A model generated the notes under the pieces. That model saw nothing but the letters and a program-made list of their open reading frames with translations. It made no database searches and was not told where the DNA came from. The position numbers and the translations under genes were made by a program. A stretch of 64,000 nucleotides of DNA from Streptomyces sp. col6 (GTDB taxonomy: Bacteria > Actinomycetota > Actinomycetes > Streptomycetales > Streptomycetaceae), in the NCBI RefSeq assembly GCF_008042035.1, contig NZ_RDBL01000008.1, positions 1-64,000 on the forward strand, given 5' to 3'. How positions within the stretch are numbered: position 1 is the first letter of the stretch; every line of letters begins with the position of its first letter. Of this stretch, positions 34,808 through 44,230 are shown in pieces.

Positions 34808-36019
34808 TCAGTGGGAGGCATGGAAGACGATGGGGAGGGATTCCAGCGCCCGGTGGAACGGGCCGGGCCGCCACCGCAGTTCGGCGGCCGGGACCGCGAG
34901 GTCCATCTCGGGCAGGGCGTCGAGCAGATAGGTGACCGCGGTCTCCGCGATCAGGTACGCGTGGGACCGGGCCGGGCAGTTGTGCGGGCCGATGCTCCAC
35001 GCCAGGTGAGCCCGGTTGCCCGCGATGCCGCCCGGGGCCTGGGCGATCGCCGGGTCGTTGTTGCAGGCGGCCATCGAGATGAGCACCGGCTGATGGGCCG
35101 GGAGCACCACACCGTCGATGTCCGCCGGGTAGGGCGGGTAGGTGATGCAGTAGTTCGCCATCGGCGGGTCCGTGTAGAGGACGGTGTCCAGGGCGTCCCG
35201 CACGGTGGAGTGCCCGGCGTGCAGTCCGGCGGAGAACTCGTCGTCCGTGAGGATCTTCAGCTGGGTGTTGGCGATGAGATTGGTCAGCGGTTCGATGCCG
35301 GCCCCGTACAGCGTGACCAGCTGGTGACCCATCTCCTCGTCGGTCAGCTGCGCCGCGTGGGCGAGGAGCCGGGAGGTGATGTCGTCCGCGGGGTGGCGCC
35401 GGCGCAGTTCGACGAGGTCGGCGACCGCCTGGCCGAGGATCTCGTTGCCCCGCTGGGCGTCCGTGGCCTCGAAGATCCGGGACATCCCGTCGGCGATGCG
35501 CGCCCCGATCTCGTCGGGGCAGCCGAGCAGGGAGCTGAGGATCCGGAACGCGATCGGCCACGCGTACTGGGTGAGCACGTCCGCGCTGCCCGCCGTGATG
35601 AAGTCCCCGATGGCGCTCTCGGCGAGCTTCTCCACCCGGGCCCGCAGCTCGTGCTGGTCGACGGCGTCGATCGCGGTGGTGTTGGCGGCCCGGTAACGGG
35701 CGTGCGCGGTGCCGCTGCTGCGCAGGGCGTTGGGCCGCCACTCCATCATCGGCCGCACCGGGCACGACGCCGGGACCTGCTCCTGCCACACACGCGGGTC
35801 GTGCGGGAAGTACAGCGGGTCGTTGAGGATGCGCCGCGCCTGGAAGTAGCCGATCACCAGGGTGGCCGGGATGCCCGGGGACAGCTCGACGGGCACCAGG
35901 GCCCCGTACGACGCCCGCATCCGCTCGTACGCGGAGTGCGGGTCGGCGGCGAACCCCGGGTCGTACAGGGCGACCCGGCCCGAGGGGGCCGACGGCAGGG
36001 TGGTGCTGGGGGACGTCAT
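34808..36019 (-). CDS. CYP157-like P450 lacking the ExxR motif
   Basis: 403-residue P450-fold protein overlapping the conservon GTPase stop by ATGA. The haem cysteine is kept (SIGPHNCPARSHAY), but the K-helix ExxR reads DTVL (in ALDTVLYTDPP) and the I-helix reads YGAGIEPLTNL. Loss of the Glu-Arg pair is an established oddity of the CYP157 family. It may be a catalytically altered partner of the adjacent CYP154-like enzyme or a signalling component of the conservon (the CvnE position). Confidence 0.88.
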   Translation of the reverse strand: MTSPSTTLPSAPSGRVALYDPGFAADPHSAYERMRASYGALVPVELSPGIPATLVIGYFQARRILNDPLYFPHDPRVWQEQVPASCPVRPMMEWRPNALRSSGTAHARYRAANTTAIDAVDQHELRARVEKLAESAIGDFITAGSADVLTQYAWPIAFRILSSLLGCPDEIGARIADGMSRIFEATDAQRGNEILGQAVADLVELRRRHPADDITSRLLAHAAQLTDEEMGHQLVTLYGAGIEPLTNLIANTQLKILTDDEFSAGLHAGHSTVRDALDTVLYTDPPMANYCITYPPYPADIDGVVLPAHQPVLISMAACNNDPAIAQAPGGIAGNRAHLAWSIGPHNCPARSHAYLIAETAVTYLLDALPEMDLAVPAAELRWRPGPFHRALESLPIVFHASH

Positions 36020-36642
36020 GGAGTGGGCTCCAGGGAGAGGGCCGAGCGGTGTGAGGCGAGGTATTCCGTGAGCGTGATGAGGGCGTACACGCAGGACCTG
36101 CGGTCCCGCGCGTCGCAGGTGGTCAGCGGGGTGGCCGGGTCCAGCGCGAGGGCCTCGCGGATCTCCTCCAGGCCGTAGTCGGGCGCGTCGGGGAAGACGT
36201 TGATCGCGACCGCGTACGGGATGCCCTGGTCCTCCAGGAGCCCCAGCGCCTCGTGGCTGGCGTCCAGGTCACGGGTGTCGGCCAGCACCAGGCAGCCGAG
36301 CGCCCCGTGGGCCAGGTCCTCCCAGAGGGGCTGGAAGCGGACCTGACCGGGCAGTCCGAACAGATAGAGGGCGAGGGCCCCGCCGGCCAGGTGGATGCGG
36401 CCGAAGTCCATGCCCACGGTGGTCGTCGTCTTGTTCGGCACCCCGCGCAGGTCGTCGACCCCGACGCTGTCCTCCGTGATCGGTTCCTCCATCCGCAGCG
36501 GCCTGACCTCCGAGACGCTGCCGATGAAGGTCGTCTTGCCGACGCCGAATCCGCCGGCGACCACGATCTTGGCGGACTGGGTCACCGTGGCCGGTACGTA
36601 CGAGACGCCGTTCGGGGCGTCAGACCAGTTCTCGGAGTCCAT
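36016..36642 (-). CDS. Conservon small GTPase (CvnD)
   Basis: 208-residue Ras-like ATP/GTP-binding protein with P-loop GGFGVGKTT, a TTTVGMDFG switch segment and LFGLPGQVRF (the DxxG-type turn reads LPGQ). ATG 36642 is favoured by AGAAGG upstream; an in-phase TTG precedes it. It overlaps the DUF742 gene. In Streptomyces, conservon GTPases work with CvnA, B and C as a membrane-associated, G-protein-like switch affecting development and antibiotic production. Confidence 0.92.
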   Translation of the reverse strand: MDSENWSDAPNGVSYVPATVTQSAKIVVAGGFGVGKTTFIGSVSEVRPLRMEEPITEDSVGVDDLRGVPNKTTTTVGMDFGRIHLAGGALALYLFGLPGQVRFQPLWEDLAHGALGCLVLADTRDLDASHEALGLLEDQGIPYAVAINVFPDAPDYGLEEIREALALDPATPLTTCDARDRRSCVYALITLTEYLASHRSALSLEPTP

Positions 36643-36973
36643 CAAGCACCTTCTGCAGGAGGTCGTTTCGGGGCTGGTCCTCGACGGCGGGCGCCGGGCT
36701 GGTCAGATGGCCGCTGTCCATGAGGGAGGACACGATGATCCGGACGGTGGAGGGCGGCAGCTGTAACGCGGCGGCGATGTCGGCGACGGCCAGACCGCCC
36801 CGGCCCACCGCGAACAGGCTCATCACCCGCCGCGCGTCGGGCCCCAGCGCACCGACCGGCCCCGACGCGGCCACGACCACGCTCTCCAGGCGCACGTCCC
36901 GGTCCGGGCGGACCCGCCCGCCCGTGCGGACGTAGGGCCTGACCATGTCCGGGTCGTGCCGTGGTCCGCTCAT
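36620..36973 (-). CDS. Conservon DUF742 protein (CvnC)
   Basis: 117-residue protein with MVRPYVRTGGR near the N-terminus and a winged-helix-like ALQLPPSTVRIIVSSLMDSGHL, both typical of DUF742. It overlaps CvnB by ATGA and CvnD by 23 bp. It is thought to act within the CvnABCD complex; no enzymatic motif is visible. Confidence 0.92.
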   Translation of the reverse strand: MSGPRHDPDMVRPYVRTGGRVRPDRDVRLESVVVAASGPVGALGPDARRVMSLFAVGRGGLAVADIAAALQLPPSTVRIIVSSLMDSGHLTSPAPAVEDQPRNDLLQKVLDGLRELV

Positions 36974-37398
36974 GCGGCGGAGCCCCCGTCCGGCTGGAGT
37001 ACCGGCATGCGCTCCCTCGTGCCCAGCTGCTCGCCCAGGCGGACCACCAGCAGGCCCATGTGGTGGCTGATCAGGCCGACATCGGCGTGCGGGCCCGTGG
37101 TGACGACCGAGAGCATCGTGTGCTGCCCGGCCGCGGTCGTCAGCCCGATCGTCGACACGGACTCGATCAGCTGCTGGCGTACGCCCTGCCCGCCGGTGAA
37201 CTCGTCCCAGGCACGGCCCGAGGCGCGCAGTGAGGCGGTCAGGGCGGCCAGCTTCTCGCCGTCCTCCTGGCTGATGGTGCGGGTCCGGGCCTTGAGCAGT
37301 CCGTCGCCGCTCATGAGTACGGCGTACCGGACGCCCTCCACCGATCCGAGCTGCTCGTCGAGCAGCCAGCCCAGGGTGTTCGCGTGCGTGTCCGACAT
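36970..37398 (-). CDS. Conservon roadblock/LC7 protein (CvnB)
   Basis: 142-residue roadblock-fold protein. ATG 37398 with GAAGGA eight bases upstream is chosen over an in-frame start at 37467 that lies inside cvnA. NTLGWLLDEQLGSVEGVRYAVLMSGDGLL is the typical first strand-helix of the family. Roadblock proteins in conservons are proposed to regulate the GTPase. Confidence 0.92.
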   Translation of the reverse strand: MSDTHANTLGWLLDEQLGSVEGVRYAVLMSGDGLLKARTRTISQEDGEKLAALTASLRASGRAWDEFTGGQGVRQQLIESVSTIGLTTAAGQHTMLSVVTTGPHADVGLISHHMGLLVVRLGEQLGTRERMPVLQPDGGSAA

Positions 37399-37400
37399 GA

Positions 37401-38879
37401 TCAACGTCCTTCGTCCGTACGAGGGGTGTTCTGGTTTTCCCGGCTGCTGCGGCTGCCCGCCATCCACGCGGCGGCCACCGCGGGCCTGCCCGGCTCGACC
37501 ACCGGTTCGGGACCCGGCCGCGACTCGGCGGCGGGCCGCGTGCCGCGCCGGCGCACGGTGAGCCCGCTGGCCGTGGTGGCCGGGGCCGGCGCCGACACGG
37601 GCGCGGCATCCGCTTCCGGGGCCCGCTCCGGCTCCGGGGCCGACGTCGGCGCTGACACGGGAACGGGCTCCGGGGTCGGCCGGGACATGGGCGGGACCTC
37701 CGGCAGCGGGGACGGCTGGGATACCGGCGGAGCCGGCGGGACGGCGGCCGGCCGGGGCGCCGGCAGCGCCTGCGCGGGCACCGGCCGCGACGGGCCCGGT
37801 GTCGTCAGCAGCGCCTGCGGCAGCACGATGATCGCGCGCGTGCCGCCGTACAGGTTCGGGGCGGTCAGCTCGACGCGGAAGCCGTACTGGTGGGCCAGCA
37901 CCGAGGCGACTCGCAGCCCCGTCTGCGGGTAGGCGCCCAGCCGCGTGATGTCGTCCCGCTGCTCGCCGGACATCACCTCGCGGGCCCAGGTCAGCCGCTC
38001 GTCCTCCATCCGCAGACCGGCGTCGTCGACGACGAGGAACGCCGCGTTCGCCCCGTGCTCCAGGGAGACGTGCACCCGGGCGTTGGGCGGCGAGTAGCGC
38101 AGGGCGTTGTCCAGCAGCACCGACAGGGTGTGGACGACCGCCTCCACCGCCCGGCTCTGCACCGCGAAGGACTCCAGGTCCGTGTGCTGGACGCGCTGGT
38201 AGCCCTCGACGCGGCCCATCGCGGTGCGGACGACATCGGTCAGTGTGGTCGCCGGCCAGCGCCGCGACAGCTTGTCACCCGCCAGGACGCCGTAGCCGGA
38301 CGCCGTGAGCAGCATCTGCTGGGCCAGGTGGTCCATCTCGACCAGCGTCGCGTATGCCTCGTCCGAGACATGGCGCCGGACCCCGGCGCTGATCGTGCTG
38401 CTCAGCTTCGCCGCGCGCTGCACGGTGCTGGAGGCGAAGGCGCGGACCGCGGCCCGTGCCACGTCCACCGACTCCTGGCGGGCCTGGGCGACCTGACGCT
38501 CCGTCTCCGCCCAGACCTGGGTGAGCTGTTCCTCCGCCGCGTTCTGCGCCAGCTGGCCGGTCATGGTGATCGCGGAGCGCACCTGCCCGGCCAGGGCGCT
38601 GAGCGCGTTGGCGAGCTGGGTGTGGGCCAGCTGCGGCGGTACCGCCAGGTCCAGCTGGTAGGGGCGTCCTGTCTGCGCCTCGGACGCGGCCGCCTGCACG
38701 ACGGTCTGGGCGATGTACGCCACGAACTGCTCGGCGGCCCGCAGTTGCTGGACGAGCTGCTCGTGCTGCTGCCGGACCTCGTCGGCCCGCCGCTTCTCGG
38801 CGCGGGCGCGGCGCAGGAAGTAGAGCGAGACGCAGGCTCCCGCCGCCAGCGCGAGCAGGATCAATATCGGTTCGGTCAT
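37401..38879 (-). CDS. Conservon sensor kinase-like ATPase (CvnA)
   Basis: 492-residue protein beginning MTEPILILLALAAG, one N-terminal membrane segment. A helical region follows, then a histidine-kinase-type ATPase domain (N-box LLDNALRYSPPNA, then VVDDAGLRM). The last ~110 residues are Pro/Ala-rich and probably disordered. It lacks a clear phospho-accepting His box and extracellular sensor. It is the first gene of the A-B-C-D-P450-P450 operon. Confidence 0.92.
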   Translation of the reverse strand: MTEPILILLALAAGACVSLYFLRRARAEKRRADEVRQQHEQLVQQLRAAEQFVAYIAQTVVQAAASEAQTGRPYQLDLAVPPQLAHTQLANALSALAGQVRSAITMTGQLAQNAAEEQLTQVWAETERQVAQARQESVDVARAAVRAFASSTVQRAAKLSSTISAGVRRHVSDEAYATLVEMDHLAQQMLLTASGYGVLAGDKLSRRWPATTLTDVVRTAMGRVEGYQRVQHTDLESFAVQSRAVEAVVHTLSVLLDNALRYSPPNARVHVSLEHGANAAFLVVDDAGLRMEDERLTWAREVMSGEQRDDITRLGAYPQTGLRVASVLAHQYGFRVELTAPNLYGGTRAIIVLPQALLTTPGPSRPVPAQALPAPRPAAVPPAPPVSQPSPLPEVPPMSRPTPEPVPVSAPTSAPEPERAPEADAAPVSAPAPATTASGLTVRRRGTRPAAESRPGPEPVVEPGRPAVAAAWMAGSRSSRENQNTPRTDEGR

Positions 38880-39445
38880 CGGGTCCTCGCGGGGATCGGG
38901 GGGACGGTTCCGCCGGGCGCGCGGGCACCGGCGGGCGTGCCGGTTCCCAGACCGTCGCGGCCGGAGCACCCGCTGCCGGGGGCGTGTCGCATCGTTTCTG
39001 TACTCCGTAGTACCCGGGTGTCCGGGGGCTGGCGGCGATCAGGACGGCCGCCGGATGAGGGGGGACGAATCGCTGTGGTGCGCCGCTCGTTCAGCGGCGG
39101 ACGCGGCCGGCGCGACGTCTTCGCAGCGCGTCGCGGCCGGTGCCGAAGCCGGCCGCAGCCAGGTGGGGGACTGAGCAGGTGACCGGCGAGGGGGACATGA
39201 CAGAACCCTAATCCGAAATGACCAAGGAGCGCACCGTAAACCTGTCCTGACGATGTATCGGTGGCCGAAAAAGCGGAACCACCTGCGGCTCAAACCCGTC
39301 CGGGCCCCTCGCTAGGATTCGTTGCGGGCCCCGACCGCAGGGAACGGGCCAACCAGCGCCAATGCAAGGGAACTTTCCCGCCGGCGCTCCGGCGGGAGAG
39401 CGGCCGGGTGGACGGCCGGGACCTCAAGTGAGTGGAGATCCAGAC
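38880..39445. other. Divergent intergenic region with leader hairpin
   Basis: About 560 bases between the divergent cvnA and FAD monooxygenase genes, with no supported gene. An 8-bp hairpin (39377-39384 with 39389-39396, loop CGCT) and a GGGAACTTTCCC-type dyad (around 39368-39379) lie just before the monooxygenase and may belong to its leader. Promoters for both directions should be here, but I cannot place them with confidence. Confidence 0.4.
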
Positions 39446-40663
39446 ATGCGTGGAGGCAGCATCGCCGTGGTCGGCGGGAGCATAGCGGGGTGTGCCACGG
39501 CCCTGGCCGCGTCGCGCGGAGGGGCGGACCGGATCACCGTCTTCGAGCGCGCCGACGCCGAACTCCGGGACCGGGGCGTCGGGATCGCCCTGCAGAGCGA
39601 CCGCTACGAGGAGCTGAGAGAGGCCGGATATGTGGCCCCCGAGATGCCCTGGGCGCCGCTGACCCGGCGGGTGTGGAGCGTACGGGACGGCGACGCGGCG
39701 AACGGCCGGGTCTTCGGGCAGCAGCCGTTCCCGTTCCGCGCCTACAACTGGGGCTCCCTGTGGAGCGAGTTGCGCCGCCGGGTGCCAGCGGACGTCGACT
39801 ACCGCTCCGGCGCCGTCGTCTCCGCCGTGGACCCGGCGGACGACGGGGTGACGCTGCGGCTCGCCGACGGGCGCGAGGAGCGCTTCGACCTCGTCATCGG
39901 CGCCGACGGCTACCGCTCCGTGGTCCGCGAGGCGATGTTCCCCGGGATCAGCCCGCAGTACGCCGGCTACATCGGCTGGCGCGGCGCCTCCGAGGATGTC
40001 GAGGGCCTTCCCTCGGACGGGCTCGACGCCCACAACATCGTCTTCCCCGGCGGCCACTGCATGATCTACCGCATCCCGGACGGCACCGGCGGCCACCGCC
40101 TCAACTGGGTGCTCTACACCACGCCCCCGCAGACCGACGGCCTCCACCCGGACCTGCGCACCCCGACCTCGCTGCCGCCCGGCCGCCTCAACTCCGAGCT
40201 GACCGACTGGCTGCGTGCCCTGGTCGCGGAGCACTTCCCGCCGTTCTGGGCGGACAAGGTGCTTGGCACACCCGCCGGAACCACCTTCATCCAGCCCATC
40301 TACGACCTCGCCGTCCCTCACTACACCTCGGGCCGGATGGCACTGGTCGGAGACGCCGCCAGCGTGGCCCGCCCGCACGTCGGCGCCGGCAGCGTGAAGG
40401 CCCTCCAGGACGCCACCGCGCTGGAGGCCGCCTGGATCGCCGGGGACGGCTGGAAGGACGTGCTGGAGCGCTACGACGCCGGCCGCGGCGCGGTCGGCTC
40501 CGCGATGGTCGGCCTCGCCCGCCGGATGGGCAGCACCCAGGTCGAGAACACCCCCGACTGGTCGGCCATGGGCCAGCCCGAGTTCGACGCCTGGTGGCAG
40601 GAGCAGAACAGCGGCTCCGACCGCAGCAGCGGCTTCGGCGGCCACAGCCTGAAGGTCAAGTAA
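39446..40663 (+). CDS. FAD-dependent aromatic monooxygenase (group A)
   Basis: 405-residue flavoprotein hydroxylase. The N-terminal VVGGSIAGCATALAA binds the FAD ADP part, VIGADGYRS is the DG motif, and LVGDAASVARPHVGAGSVKALQDA is the GD motif with the second FAD contact. It resembles 2,6-dihydroxypyridine 3-monooxygenase-type enzymes. ATG 39446 is chosen because GGAG lies upstream and the Rossmann strand begins at once. It stands alone between two minus-strand operons; its substrate is unknown. Confidence 0.88.
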   Translation: MRGGSIAVVGGSIAGCATALAASRGGADRITVFERADAELRDRGVGIALQSDRYEELREAGYVAPEMPWAPLTRRVWSVRDGDAANGRVFGQQPFPFRAYNWGSLWSELRRRVPADVDYRSGAVVSAVDPADDGVTLRLADGREERFDLVIGADGYRSVVREAMFPGISPQYAGYIGWRGASEDVEGLPSDGLDAHNIVFPGGHCMIYRIPDGTGGHRLNWVLYTTPPQTDGLHPDLRTPTSLPPGRLNSELTDWLRALVAEHFPPFWADKVLGTPAGTTFIQPIYDLAVPHYTSGRMALVGDAASVARPHVGAGSVKALQDATALEAAWIAGDGWKDVLERYDAGRGAVGSAMVGLARRMGSTQVENTPDWSAMGQPEFDAWWQEQNSGSDRSSGFGGHSLKVK

Positions 40664-40666
40664 CCG

Positions 40667-40701
40667 CGTACGCGGGGAGGGGCGCTCCCTCCCCGCGTAC
40701 G
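40667..40701. terminator. Convergent terminator
   Basis: Perfect 15-bp inverted repeat (40667-40681 with 40687-40701) directly between the monooxygenase stop and the livF stop. It likely terminates both transcripts. Confidence 0.85.
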
Positions 40702-41430
40702 TCAGACGCCCGTCGGCGCCAGTTCCAGCGCGGCGTGCAGGGCCGTCGGGTCCTCGCGGGCCCCGGCCCCGTCGAGCCGCAGCCCCACCCGTCCCGACGT
40801 CAGCACCGTCAGCGTGTCCGCGCACCGGGCCGCCGTCGCCGGACTCGGCGACACCAGGAGTACGGCGATGCCCTCCTCGGCCAGTGTGGTCACCAGCTCG
40901 TGCACCTGACGGACCAGGGCCGGCGCCAGGCCCTCCGTCGGCTCGTCGAGCAGCAGCACGCTCGGCGAACCGAGCAGCGCGCGGGCCAGGGCCAGCATCT
41001 GCTGCTCGCCGCCGGACAGGTCCGTGCCCCGGTTGCCCCGGCGCTCGCCCAGCCGGGGCAGCAGCTCCAGCACCCGCTCGGGCGTCCACACACTCGGCCG
41101 CGAGGCGTCGCCCCGGCGCGGCGGCCGGTACGAGAGCCGCAGGTGCTCGGCGACGCTGAGGTTGGCGAACACCCGGCGGCCCTGCGGTACGAGACCGACG
41201 CCGGCGCGGGCGATCCGGTGCGCGGGCTGCCCCGTGACGTCCCGGCCGTCCAGCCGTACCGTGCCCGCGTCCGGGCGCATCAGACCGGCCACGGTGTGCA
41301 CGAGCGTCGTCTTGCCCGCGCCGTTGTGGCCGACGACGGCGTGCACCGTGCCGGCGGGCACGGACAGATCGAGGCCGTGGAGGACCGTGCCGCCGTGGTA
41401 GCCCGCGGTCAGGCCCGTGAGTTCGAGCAT
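40702..41430 (-). CDS. livF: Branched-chain amino acid ABC transporter ATPase (LivF-like)
   Basis: 242-residue ATPase with Walker A GHNGAGKTT, signature LSGGEQQ and Walker B LLLDEPTEGL. It is the shorter, LivF-type partner and the last gene of the transporter operon. The usual switch His is replaced (LLVSPSPATA where VEQN..A is common), a small departure from the family. Confidence 0.9.
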   Translation of the reverse strand: MLELTGLTAGYHGGTVLHGLDLSVPAGTVHAVVGHNGAGKTTLVHTVAGLMRPDAGTVRLDGRDVTGQPAHRIARAGVGLVPQGRRVFANLSVAEHLRLSYRPPRRGDASRPSVWTPERVLELLPRLGERRGNRGTDLSGGEQQMLALARALLGSPSVLLLDEPTEGLAPALVRQVHELVTTLAEEGIAVLLVSPSPATAARCADTLTVLTSGRVGLRLDGAGAREDPTALHAALELAPTGV

Positions 41431-41440
41431 CGGGGGTCGG

Positions 41441-42247
41441 TCATCCTCTCGCTTCGGTGGAGCCGGTGACGAGGTCCGGCGCCGTGTTCTGGTACGCGTC
41501 GCGGACCTCGGGGTGGGCGAGCGCCTCCCCGGTCGGCCCGGTCACCAGCACCCGCCCGGCCGCCAGCACCGTCACCGACGTGGCGACCTGGGCGACCACC
41601 TCGACGTGGTGCTCGACGAGCACGACCGCCACGCTCGCGGGCAGGGAGCCCAGGATCGCGAGCAGCCGGCCGATGTCGCCGTCGGTCAGCCCGGCCGCCG
41701 GCTCGTCCAGGAGCAGCAGCCGCGGATCGCCCGCCAGGGCCGCGGCGAGGTCGAGCATGCGGCGCTGCCCGTGGGAGAGCGTGGAGGCCGGCCGGTGCGC
41801 GAGGTCCGCGAGCCCGGCGGTCTCCAGGTGGTGCCCGGCCGACTCGGTGTGCAGCCGGTAGCGGGACCGGCTGCGCCAGGCGCCCCTGCGCTTCGGGTGG
41901 TGCGCCCAGCCGGCCAGCACGATGTTGTCCAGCACTGTCAGCTCGGCGATGACGGACGGCTGCTGGAAGCTGCGTGCGATGCCCAGCCGGCTGCGCTTCG
42001 CGGTGGACGCGCGGGTGACGTCCGTACCGTTCAGCGCGATCGTGCCGTGGTCGGGCCGGTCGGTGCCGGCGATGAGGTTGAGCAGGGTCGTCTTGCCGGC
42101 GCCGTTGGGGCCGATCACGGCGTGCCGGGCACCCGCGGGCAGCCTCAGGGACACCTCGTCGACGGCGGTGAGGCTGCCGTACCTGCGGGTGACGCGGTCG
42201 AGGTCGAGCACGGAGTCCGGCCGCGCGGCGTTCGGTGCGGGCGTCAT
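41441..42247 (-). CDS. livG: Branched-chain amino acid ABC transporter ATPase (LivG-like)
   Basis: 268-residue ATPase with GPNGAGKTT, LSHGQRR (variant signature) and LLLDEPAAGL. The start overlaps the fused permease stop by ATGA. The ARSFQQPSVIAELTVLDNI Q-loop region and the VEHHVEVV switch are typical of LivG. It energises the transporter together with LivF. Confidence 0.92.
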   Translation of the reverse strand: MTPAPNAARPDSVLDLDRVTRRYGSLTAVDEVSLRLPAGARHAVIGPNGAGKTTLLNLIAGTDRPDHGTIALNGTDVTRASTAKRSRLGIARSFQQPSVIAELTVLDNIVLAGWAHHPKRRGAWRSRSRYRLHTESAGHHLETAGLADLAHRPASTLSHGQRRMLDLAAALAGDPRLLLLDEPAAGLTDGDIGRLLAILGSLPASVAVVLVEHHVEVVAQVATSVTVLAAGRVLVTGPTGEALAHPEVRDAYQNTAPDLVTGSTEARG

Positions 42248-44229
42248 GGGGCGACCTTCCCGGGGGAGACGGCGGGCGAGGGGCGGCCGGCGACGGTGCG
42301 CAGACCGGCCAGACCGCGCGGCAGCAGGTACACGGCGGCGATGAACAACGCCCCGAGCAGCAGCGGCCCGTGGCCGGGCCAGGAGCCGGCGACCCAGTCC
42401 CGGGTGAAGACGATCAGCCCGGCGCCCAGCAGCGCGCCGACGACCGACGTCGTACCGCCGATGACGACCGCCAGCAGCGCGAACGCGGCGATCTCGAAGC
42501 CGACGTCGGCGGGGGAGAGGTACTGCTGCACGGTGACCATCAGCGAGCCGCCGACCCCGGCCAGCGCACCGGCGCAGATGTGGGCCACCAGCAGATAGCG
42601 ACCCACGGGGTGGCCGGACGCGCGCATCCGCGCCTCGGCGCCCCGGGTGCCGGTCAGCAGCTTCCCGGCCGGGGAGCGCAGCACCAGCAGCGTGAGCGCG
42701 ACGGCGACGACGGCGACGACGACCGCGTACACGTACAGCTCGCGTTCCTCGGTCATGCCCTCGCCGCCCCACAGCGCCCGGGTGGCCGGGAATCCGACCA
42801 GCCCGTCGGCGCCGCCGGTGACGGACTTGACCTGGTTGATCACGGCGCTCGTCAGCTCGCCGACCGCGAGCGTGATCATCAGCACCGTGGTACCCCGCGC
42901 CCGGATCACCGCAGGCCCGGTCACCGCCGAGAACACCGCGGCGGCGAGCGCCGACAGGACGATCTGGACCGGGCCCACGGTCCACCCGGCGTCGGCCAGA
43001 TTCGCGGTGGCGTACGCGCCGGCGGCGAACGGGGCGGTCTGCCCGAGCGTGGGCAGACCGGCGTATCCGGTCAGCACGGTGACACTGACCGCGAGCAGCC
43101 CGAGTGCCAGGGCGGACCCGGCCAGCGAGATGCTGTACGGGTCGAGCACCCCCGGCAGCGCGAACAGGACGGCGAGCAGCACGAGCAGTGGGACGGCCTG
43201 CCGCCACCCGGCCCCGCGCAGCCACGCGCCGAACCGCCCGGGGTCCGCCGCAGCGGCCTCCCGGCCGGGTGCGGGCGCCGCCGCGCGCGGCCGGTTCTCC
43301 CACCGCGCGGCGAGGAGCCGCCGCAGCCGGGAGACCGGGTCGGAGGACGGGCCGCGCTCCTCGTGCGCCTCCGGCTCCGTGAAGCGGGAGCGGAACACCA
43401 GCACCGCCGCCATCGCGGCGAACAGCAGATACGGCGCCAGGTCCGGCAGCACCGAGACGCCCAGGGTCTGGACCTCGCCCACGGCGACCGCCGCCGCGAA
43501 CGTCGCCCACAGCGAGCGCAGCCCGCCGAGGACGACCACCACGAGGGACAGCATCAGCACGTTCTCGGAGGTGCCGGGTCCGGGGCCGATGATCGGCGCC
43601 CCGAGCACGCCCGCCGCACCGGCCAGCGCGCCCGCCGCCGCGAGCACACCGGTGTGCACTGCCCGGGGGTTGTGGCCGGTGGCGGCGAGCATCTGGGGAT
43701 CGTCCGCCGACGCGCGCACCGCCGCACCCACCCGGGTCCGGGTCAGCACCCACGTACCGAAGGCCGCCAGGGCGACGGCCATGGCGATGAAGCAGAGCCG
43801 GTAGGCGGGGTAGCGGTGGCCCAGCAGATGGACGGAGGAGTCGAGCGCGCCGGGGACGCGCACCGGCAGTTCGTCCGCCCCGAAGAACTGGATGAGCAGA
43901 TCACCGCCGGCCAGGGCGATCCCGAACGTCAGCAGGGCCTGAGCGAGATGCCCACGCCGGGCGAGCGGAACCGTGGCCGCGGAGAGCCCGGCCCCGGCGA
44001 GGGCCGCCGCGGCCGTCCCCGCCGCGAGCCCGAGGACGAGACCGCCCCAGGTTCCGTCGCTCAGCTCGGCGCCGGTGTAGGCGCCGATCGCGTACAGCAT
44101 GCCGTGCGAGAGGTTCAGTACGCCGGCCGTGCCGAACGCGAGACTCAGGCCGGCGGCGACCACGAACAGCAGCAGCCCGTAGGCCACGCCGTCCACCGCC
44201 GGCACGAGGTGGGCATCGAGAAGCTCCAT
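42244..44229 (-). CDS. Fused LivH-LivM branched-chain amino acid permease
   Basis: 661-residue membrane protein. The N-terminal half (about 1-295) is LivH-like (FGTAGVLNLSHGMLYAIGAY). A charged linker of about 70 residues follows, then a LivM-like half (TGYAGLPTLGQTAPFAAGAYATA). Normally these are two proteins; the fusion keeps both pores on one chain. Actual substrate specificity could be amides, urea or amino acids. Confidence 0.9.
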   Translation of the reverse strand: MELLDAHLVPAVDGVAYGLLLFVVAAGLSLAFGTAGVLNLSHGMLYAIGAYTGAELSDGTWGGLVLGLAAGTAAAALAGAGLSAATVPLARRGHLAQALLTFGIALAGGDLLIQFFGADELPVRVPGALDSSVHLLGHRYPAYRLCFIAMAVALAAFGTWVLTRTRVGAAVRASADDPQMLAATGHNPRAVHTGVLAAAGALAGAAGVLGAPIIGPGPGTSENVLMLSLVVVVLGGLRSLWATFAAAVAVGEVQTLGVSVLPDLAPYLLFAAMAAVLVFRSRFTEPEAHEERGPSSDPVSRLRRLLAARWENRPRAAAPAPGREAAAADPGRFGAWLRGAGWRQAVPLLVLLAVLFALPGVLDPYSISLAGSALALGLLAVSVTVLTGYAGLPTLGQTAPFAAGAYATANLADAGWTVGPVQIVLSALAAAVFSAVTGPAVIRARGTTVLMITLAVGELTSAVINQVKSVTGGADGLVGFPATRALWGGEGMTEERELYVYAVVVAVVAVALTLLVLRSPAGKLLTGTRGAEARMRASGHPVGRYLLVAHICAGALAGVGGSLMVTVQQYLSPADVGFEIAAFALLAVVIGGTTSVVGALLGAGLIVFTRDWVAGSWPGHGPLLLGALFIAAVYLLPRGLAGLRTVAGRPSPAVSPGKVAP

Positions 44230-44230
44230 G

